Source: Membranipora membranacea (lineage: Eukaryota; Bryozoa; Gymnolaemata; Cheilostomatida; Membraniporidae). From it: a stretch of DNA of 64,000 nt. Positions 57,656 through 64,000 of this stretch are shown here, in pieces. Position 1 is the first letter of the stretch. Every line of letters starts with the position of its first letter. Made by a program: the position numbers and the translations under genes. Below the pieces are notes generated by a model that made no database searches, was not told the DNA's origin, and was given only the letters and a program-made list of their open reading frames with translations. The stretch is taken from NCBI GenBank assembly GCA_914767715.1, contig OU612068.1, positions 9,858,001 to 9,922,000 on the forward strand, written 5' to 3'.

Positions 57656-60459
57656 ATGAATGGTCAAGGCAACAGCTCAACTGAATATACTGATGAAATC
57701 ATTGCTAAATCTAAAGCAAAACAGGATAAGCATGGCTTTGTGGTCATCAGTGATTCTTATGAGGGGTATCCTTTAGACATGTTTTGCATTCCAAAACATT
57801 ATGAGGATGATCTCTCTCATGTCATGCTACCAAAAGGTCTGATTGATGATAGAACTGAAAAGATGGCCAGGGATATCAAGGATGATCTGCATCATGAGCC
57901 TCTGGTCTGCTTATGTGTTTTGAAAGGGGGCTACCAATTTTTTGGAGACTTGGTAGATCGTCTCAAATCTTTGAACACGGTCACTGAAAAGCCCATCCCT
58001 CTAAAGGTTGATTTTATCCGGTTAAAGAGCTATAAAGATGATAAGTCGAGTGGTGAGATTCAGGTGATTGGAGGCGATGGACTGGACTCCCTCACTGGAA
58101 AGAATGTGCTGATTGTTGAGGATATTGTTGGTGAGTAACTATTATTACATGTGGATTAATTTGGTGACTAATCTAGCGGATGGAACTCGGCCTGATGAGG
58201 ATAGAGGCATTTCCACTAGCCATGTTCAGATTTGTAAGCAGGGTCAAATTGGATTAATCTTTATGACTATGAAACATGTCAACACTCCAAATCAGTGAAA
58301 ATACCATAGCTTGCCTGCGAAGAACCAATAAACTCCCTCTCCCCCGAGAGAGGAAGTTCATTGGAAAAACTATTCTGTTTTTTTGCTAAGCCCCAAGTAT
58401 TATTATCTGTTTCCGTTTGCAAGTCTGATTGATGATGTCTGAACATTCCACAGAAACCCTGAAAAACTTGTCCCTGTCCCCGTTCAAGCCTACGATTAAA
58501 AGAATGTGAGGCTGAACTGTTTCACTACAAAGAGAGCTATGAGTTGATGAAGCGAATTTGTAAAATATAGATGCATCTTGATTAGCGTTCTTCTAGTGAT
58601 GCTTCAGATGCATGAGTATCTTTGTTTAGATGTGTAGAGTCAAATGAACGTAAATTCACTAAAAATGCTTGCTATGACAACATTGTCACAGCAGTTAGCT
58701 TTGTTTTGTGCAGCCTGCTTCAATGCGCTGTAGAATTTTTGGTTTTTTTCATTTATGTTATACAGAAATATGTGCAAAAAAATATCGGTGAGGTACATTT
58801 ATGTGCATGCTATGAACTCTCTTTTCTTGAGGAAAAGGGAGTTCATAGGTTCTTGTAGGTCAAGTTTCCACGTCAATGTTAAGCTCTAATGAATGTTTCG
58901 TTTCTGTAAGATAAATATCTCCTCGCACCGGCCGGGTGCCGTTGGACAAGGGTCCGGGGGCCTCAGACTAATATATCCTGAATGTGTGAGGGCGAAGGAA
59001 AGGAATTCATGATTTATCTATAGGTGTAAGGTCCCTTGAAGCTGTTAAATTGTGTGGTACTCATAAAAAAATCCTGTTTTGAAATAAGCTGTAGCTTTTA
59101 CACCTAAACCTAGATTGTTTTGCACATGGCCTGCGTATTACATCAATCAAAGGCAATTCCTCTGCGTTGACTTCAATGCCTGGATGACCATCAAATCCAC
59201 CACAAAGTACGCAAACACATCACAACAGGTCCTGTAATTATTAATCTGGTTATGGGAGAGTTTGATTTTTATGGCCATGAAGATATTGCCATCAAGATAT
59301 AAATGTCTCCGATATGTTATATGTGCTGGTGCTGGTGTCGAAATATAGTTAGTTATCTTATACATTCTAATAGCACTAAACCTGAACACTGTACACGTTA
59401 GCACCGGCTCCTAGGCTTTTGAAGTGGTCGGGTCAAGGTACTTTAGGTTTGTTATCGGAGATCAGAGATATGGTCTTCGGTAGAATATTGCTTTTGTGTC
59501 ATTGAGGTTATGGTAGGCCACTTGGTGTACAATTTTATAGCCTTTGGTCTGTATAGACTGTTATCTTTATAACCAGTCCACTATTGTAACAATGTGTAAC
59601 AATATGCTGACAAATATGTCTGCTAAGCTAGATAACACTGGAGTTAATGTTAACCACCGAGGCATACATTGACTTTCTGCTAGGGGCAAAGTTTTGATGC
59701 TGAGCAGCAAAAGCATTTTTGAGTCAGGTTATTTTGACTGAAACTCATATTTTTATGTTACAATTGATATTTGTCTTCAACTTGTATGAAGATATCAAAG
59801 CAGTGAGCGTTTAGAGAGGGTGAGCAGGTGGTCCGAATGCTCTCCCCCTAAATCTAAATTCACCCCTGGCAACCATATATTTGTTGACCAACTGAAACTA
59901 TGTGAATATCGAGACTTCGGCTTTTTCCCATATGGAATAGTTCCTTTGAGTAGCACAGTAGTATAGGGTATCACAATATTGGATTACTCAAAGCTAGGAT
60001 GTCTGAGGAATATGTTGTGGTTTTTCTTTCAACAGTTAATCCATGAGAACTACCACATTGGATGGCCTTTATTGTAACCTCAACAGCTGGTAATATCTTT
60101 GCTCTGTGGGCTGGGGTGATGTTTTGAAAGTCGCCTATTTTACAAATCCTCCTAATTTTTGCCATGACTGCACAAACTAATTCTAACAAACCTTTATGCT
60201 TTATTTCACAGATACTGGTGGCACTATGATCAAACTTTTAAACACACTGAAGAAGTATGAGCTAAAGTCGGTACAAGTAGCCAGCTTGTTAGTGAAGAGG
60301 ACACCTTTATCTGTCGGTTACAAACCAGACTACACCGGCTTTGAGATACCCAATGATTTTGTCGTAGGCTACGCTTTAGACTACAACGAATACTTCCGCG
60401 ATTTGGGTCATATTTGTGTCATTAATGAAGCTGGAAAGAAAAAGTATGCTTCAAGTTGA
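57656..60459 (+). CDS. HPRT1: hypoxanthine-guanine phosphoribosyltransferase, 2 coding exons
   Basis: Cytosolic purine-salvage enzyme transferring phosphoribose from PRPP to hypoxanthine or guanine. Exons 57656-58130 and 60212-60459 join in frame (phase 1) to 240 aa; the human protein is 218 aa. Motifs include [11 protein letters not shown], the [13 protein letters not shown] loop, VDFIRLKSY, the PRPP-binding [11 protein letters not shown] at 151-161 (split by the intron at Asp159), [23 protein letters not shown] and [15 protein letters not shown]. The extra length is an N-terminal polar leader of about 27 residues before the conserved GFVVISD. An in-frame ATG at 57590 would add 22 more residues. 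I chose 57656 because it is nearer the family length, but either is possible. The second exon holds the base-specificity loop and C-terminus. A poly(A) signal is at 60865. Confidence 0.95.
58131..60211. other. HPRT intron, 2.1 kb
   Basis: The only intron in the coding part of HPRT. It contains a GC-rich repeat copy at 58931-58970 and otherwise unremarkable AT-rich sequence. No open frame with recognisable motifs. Confidence 0.7.
58931..58970 (+). repeat. GC-rich dispersed repeat, copy 3
   Basis: GCCGTTGGACAAGGGTCC followed by G-rich sequence and CTCAGACTA. See copies at 23502 and 45310. Confidence 0.65.
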
Positions 60460-62101
60460 GTATATCAAAGTATCATGTGATTAACTATTATTGACTGACA
60501 TTGATTTGCCTTCATTGGTATGACAAGTTTAACTACGACACACGCTGTCAAAGCGCATATCAGGCCTCTAATATGCATTTGACCGCCTTGCACTGCTGCA
60601 TATAATTATGACTCTTGTAATATGACAGCCAGCGGAAGAATTGAAAGTTATAGAACATCTGCTTATATTGAAACCGTTTTTCTAGTCTATTTGGTAGTCT
60701 CTAGTTTTTGTCTCTCTGTAGTTAGAAAGCATAGCTACAATTTTTGCAAGATATTTATAGCTGTGCCATATGTATAATTTATTAAAATAGAGTTGTCTGT
60801 TCTTTATGTCAGATAAGACAATACATGACTGCCAGTTATAGTTCAGATTTTCGATAATGATCAAAATAAAGTAAATAAGCAAGTGAAATTTTGGAACGTG
60901 GATATTTATATAAAGATGAGACAGTATTGGTTTTAGATGGGATGGTGCCCAGTCAAGGACAGGCTATGCGCAGCAGTCACCAGTCTTGGTTTCAATTTGT
61001 TGAAGAGCGCCCAATCATCTACTAGCATTTGCTGTTATTTACCTAATCCTTGTGCCCATCTAATTGATGCAATGATAACACACTGAAATCGAGGTTATGA
61101 AAGTATTGACTATTATAATGACCCTGATTCCGATTTAAGTCCTCCCGATTTCTTGTTATCAATATCGATTGGTAAGTTTGAGAGATAAGAGATTTATCTC
61201 GCTCGGACTTTAAAGACAAAATGTGTTGCTGTGTACTAGTCTTAGTCCAGTGGTGGATACAAAAACAAGTTGCTTACACCCCTATTTCTCCATCAATCTG
61301 TATTTATTCAGGGCGAAAATGACAGGGCCAATGTAGGAAGCAAAACAGGATCTTGACATAGCAGACCCAAGCCAAGTCGCCATTCTAAAGCTGACGACAA
61401 ATTGCTTAATTTAGCAAAAATTTATTGTGTCCCCTATTATTTGTTTCCCATCAGAACCCATCCTGAGCGAAGAGTACTGTTTTTTCTTGTTGGTGTTACA
61501 TGACAACTAACCATCATGTGACTATGTGTAATTCGGAGCTGAATAAGTTATATGACTGCACCCCTGACCTTGTTTGTTTGTTTACGATAAGAAGCTAATT
61601 CTACTATCTATAAAATATATTACAAAGAAACAACTGTAACTATCTTCATCGCCAGAGCAGATTTCATGGTCAGTAAAGAGCAAAGCAACTTTGGCTGGAG
61701 TCTTTGAAGAGATCACAGCACTTACAGTGAGTTGAATTATATTCTATCTCCATAAAAACTTTGTTGTGGAATGCGAACTGTGACAGTGATCATGTCAGTA
61801 GAAGCTTTGCTTTTATCTACTTTTTTTGTGGCAGCGCCTTCAAACCAATAACACAAAGCAGAAAAGAAGGTTACAATTTTCCATTTATATTGGTGAACTA
61901 AGAGTGTCAAGAGGGAATGAGTGATCTCATTCTCTCCATCCAGGTTTCAGATAATATTGTGTAAAAACAGTGCCTTGCGCTGGCATTCCATCATTATCTT
62001 TTCTAGTGTATGCAAAGTACAAAGTTTAACATAAAGACAGTCTTCCAGTTTGGGACTCTTGAAGTGCCAGGAAAGTGGAATTATTTTTTTTGTAGGCAAC
62101 A
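60460..62101. other. intergenic: HPRT 3' UTR and upstream region of the LRR gene
   Basis: HPRT 3' UTR with AATAAA at 60865-60870. Near the right end TTTTTTTGTAG (to 62095) looks like a splice acceptor seven bases before the LRR gene's ATG, so that gene probably has an untranslated first exon somewhere in this stretch. No coding exon was found. Confidence 0.5.
60865..60870 (+). promoter_or_regulatory. poly(A) signal of HPRT
   Basis: AATAAA 406 bases after the HPRT stop codon on the coding strand. Confidence 0.55.
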
Positions 62102-64000
62102 ATGGTGAGGATTCGATCCCAAATCACGGTTCTTGCTGCCGGCTTGTTTCTACTCACCATCATCAGTGTTAATGAGAGCGCATGCACTGCAAAGTATTGC
62201 TCAAAATGCGATAACAAGTCGGCGACCTGCAGAACAGAGAGTGCAACCGAAGTCATACCACAAGACATTCCATCCGCACGGACGATTACGAAACTCAAAG
62301 TCGATTACCATGGGCCTCAAACAACTCTGAAGGAGATGGCGAATTTTACTAATCTCAAAGAGCTCACTATCAGAGGAAACATTAGTAACATTGAAATAGA
62401 TGCGTTCAAAAACCTGGAACACCTTGAAATCCTGACCATTACGGAAACGCAGATTTCCAAGCTCCCAGATAGTCTTCTGCCACCAGCCTCCTCCCTTCTC
62501 ACATTAAATCTTCAAAGAAATAAACTCAAACAAATCCCTTTGGAGATATTCAAACAAATGAAACATATAAGCACTCTGGATCTGTCTGGCAATTGTATGA
62601 ACATTACAAGTTGCACTTTGGGGGATGAATTTGGGCTACTATCGTCGTTGACGGAGTTGAGAATTGCTGGCATAACTATGGTCATGTGTAAAGAAACATT
62701 CAGAAATGTTAGCGCTGACTTGAAAGTTCTCAACTTGGCGAACAGTTCGATCTCATTCTCAGACACTGCTTTATTTTCCCGGTTTAAACAGTTAGAGCAT
62801 TTGGACATAAGTCATGTTGAAACTTTTGCCAAATGTCCTCATAATGCTAGTCTGCTTTTTCCTTACTTACCCCGAAGTCTGAAATCTATATCCATGAGAA
62901 GGTGGGGATACATTGAAGAGAATTCAACCTGCTTCCTTACTGCTGAAGATATGGACCCTTTTAGGAGCTTTCGAAACCTTACGAAGTTGGATTTTTTTTC
63001 CAGTGACCTTATATTCGGGAGCAACATCACTAAAGAGCTTTTTAAAGATTTGGCAAACCTAACTGAGTTAGATTTAAGTTGGTGTCGTATTTCCCAAATT
63101 GAACCTCACTCATTCGAAAGTAACATAAATCTCACCACTCTTATTTTGGATGGAAATCTAATGGGATCTAGATATATCAAGTTGCAGGGTCAAAATTTTA
63201 GTACTATCCAAAATCTAAGCCTTCGAAGAACAGGATTGGTTTCAGATGACAGCCAGGTTTTTCATCCTGTTTCAAAGCTTATTGACTTCAACATCACCAT
63301 AATTGACCTTAGCGGTAATTTTCTGAGACAATCCCCATTGTTTGACGTAAGAGAAGACGGCATTGTCAAGTTCTATGAACCCTGGTGTATACAGAAACAA
63401 CCATGGGAGAGAGACCATGACATCTCATCCGAATATCGACCACACCTGACCACAGTGATTTTAAACAACAACAAAATCAAACGCTTCATCCCAGTTAAGC
63501 GCCAGCGCTTGAACCTCACTCATTGCAAGCAAACACCAAACTTCACTCATCTTGAAATGGAAGACAACAATTTGAAGGAATTAGAGGGGCTGTGTCCGTC
63601 ACTTAAAATTGTCCGTCTTCGTAACAACGATCTGAATCTAGCTTGGAATGGCACAATCGACGGCACATCAAACAGCAGAGTCTTGAGACATCATCCTGGA
63701 CTACCTAATGTAGAAGAATTGGATCTTAGTGACAACGACTTAAGTTACATACCGTGGAACTTATTTGTTAACATGCGAGAGCTGCGGGTGCTACGACTCA
63801 GTCATAATGACATCACCGAACTACCATCCAATCTCAGCTTTGCTAACAACACGAAGCTTGAGATCATAGATCTAAGCTGGAATGCTTTGAGTTATTTTGA
63901 TTACAAACTGATTCAAAAACTCCCGAATCTTCGAGAGTTAATTCTGAATGACAATCTTATTACTGAATTTGAAGAAGAGTTCTTTGAAGCGATTGGGAAC
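62102..64000 (+). CDS. leucine-rich-repeat receptor ectodomain, probably Toll-like receptor (partial, 3' end beyond window)
   Basis: 633 codons open from ATG to the window edge with no stop and no intron. Residues 1-27 are a signal peptide (hydrophobic LAAGLFLLTIISV core). A cysteine-rich cap follows (CTAKYCSKC, then C), typical of LRR N-terminal caps. Repeats of the LxxLxLxxN type then run to the edge, for example LSTLDLSGNCMNI-like, VEELDLSDNDLSYIP, LRVLRLSHNDITELP, LEIIDLSWNALSYF and LRELILNDNLITEF. Several N-x-S/T sites suit a glycosylated extracellular domain. The transmembrane segment and any TIR domain would lie to the right and are not seen, so a Toll-like receptor is an inference from length, cap and single-exon layout. 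Another LRR receptor remains possible. Confidence 0.85.
   Translation, partial: MVRIRSQITVLAAGLFLLTIISVNESACTAKYCSKCDNKSATCRTESATEVIPQDIPSARTITKLKVDYHGPQTTLKEMANFTNLKELTIRGNISNIEIDAFKNLEHLEILTITETQISKLPDSLLPPASSLLTLNLQRNKLKQIPLEIFKQMKHISTLDLSGNCMNITSCTLGDEFGLLSSLTELRIAGITMVMCKETFRNVSADLKVLNLANSSISFSDTALFSRFKQLEHLDISHVETFAKCPHNASLLFPYLPRSLKSISMRRWGYIEENSTCFLTAEDMDPFRSFRNLTKLDFFSSDLIFGSNITKELFKDLANLTELDLSWCRISQIEPHSFESNINLTTLILDGNLMGSRYIKLQGQNFSTIQNLSLRRTGLVSDDSQVFHPVSKLIDFNITIIDLSGNFLRQSPLFDVREDGIVKFYEPWCIQKQPWERDHDISSEYRPHLTTVILNNNKIKRFIPVKRQRLNLTHCKQTPNFTHLEMEDNNLKELEGLCPSLKIVRLRNNDLNLAWNGTIDGTSNSRVLRHHPGLPNVEELDLSDNDLSYIPWNLFVNMRELRVLRLSHNDITELPSNLSFANNTKLEIIDLSWNALSYFDYKLIQKLPNLRELILNDNLITEFEEEFFEAIGN

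Overview
The window is animal nuclear DNA, AT-rich, with spliced genes, GT-AG introns and many small transposon relics. It carries five protein-coding genes, four intron-containing and one open through the right edge. No organism is named by the sequence. An aconitase of the same length as the vertebrate enzyme, a Kir channel, and a long uninterrupted leucine-rich-repeat ectodomain of Toll-like-receptor type fit an invertebrate, possibly a deuterostome such as an echinoderm. That placement is inference.

Layout from left to right. (1) A lysosomal/gastric-type acid lipase on +, 1165-5705, 8 coding exons, 418 aa, catalytic triad intact. (2) Mitochondrial aconitase on +, 6615-20460, 15 coding exons, 780 aa, with the three cluster cysteines. 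A broken antisense LINE sits in its intron 1 and a truncated inverted-repeat element in intron 13. (3) An inward-rectifier potassium channel on +, 21560-44209, with an unusually long N-terminal region assembled from several small exons. A three-unit tandem duplication lies in one of its introns, and each unit looks like a phase-0 microexon encoding an R-rich S-L motif. (4) A two-PWWP-domain chromatin-type protein on -, 57187 down to 45860, 14 coding exons, 831 aa. Its last intron holds an array of exactly 68 units of 25 bp, and other introns hold inverted-repeat elements and a near-perfect 60-bp-arm hairpin. (5) HPRT on +, 57656-60459, with only two coding exons, head-to-head with the PWWP gene. 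(6) An LRR ectodomain on +, from 62102 to the window edge, 633 codons without an intron.

The neighbours do not form an obvious pathway: lysosomal lipid hydrolysis, TCA cycle, membrane excitability, chromatin reading, purine salvage and probable innate recognition. The channel and PWWP genes are tail to tail. The PWWP and HPRT genes are head to head with about 470 bp between their start codons.

All gene models were built by hand from open frames, splice signals and exon-phase bookkeeping. Every exon chain given closes in frame. The least certain parts are the 5' exons of the channel gene, the microexons, the start choice for HPRT and the family name of the PWWP protein. The strongest candidate for something new is the tandem microexon cluster at about 35840-36430.
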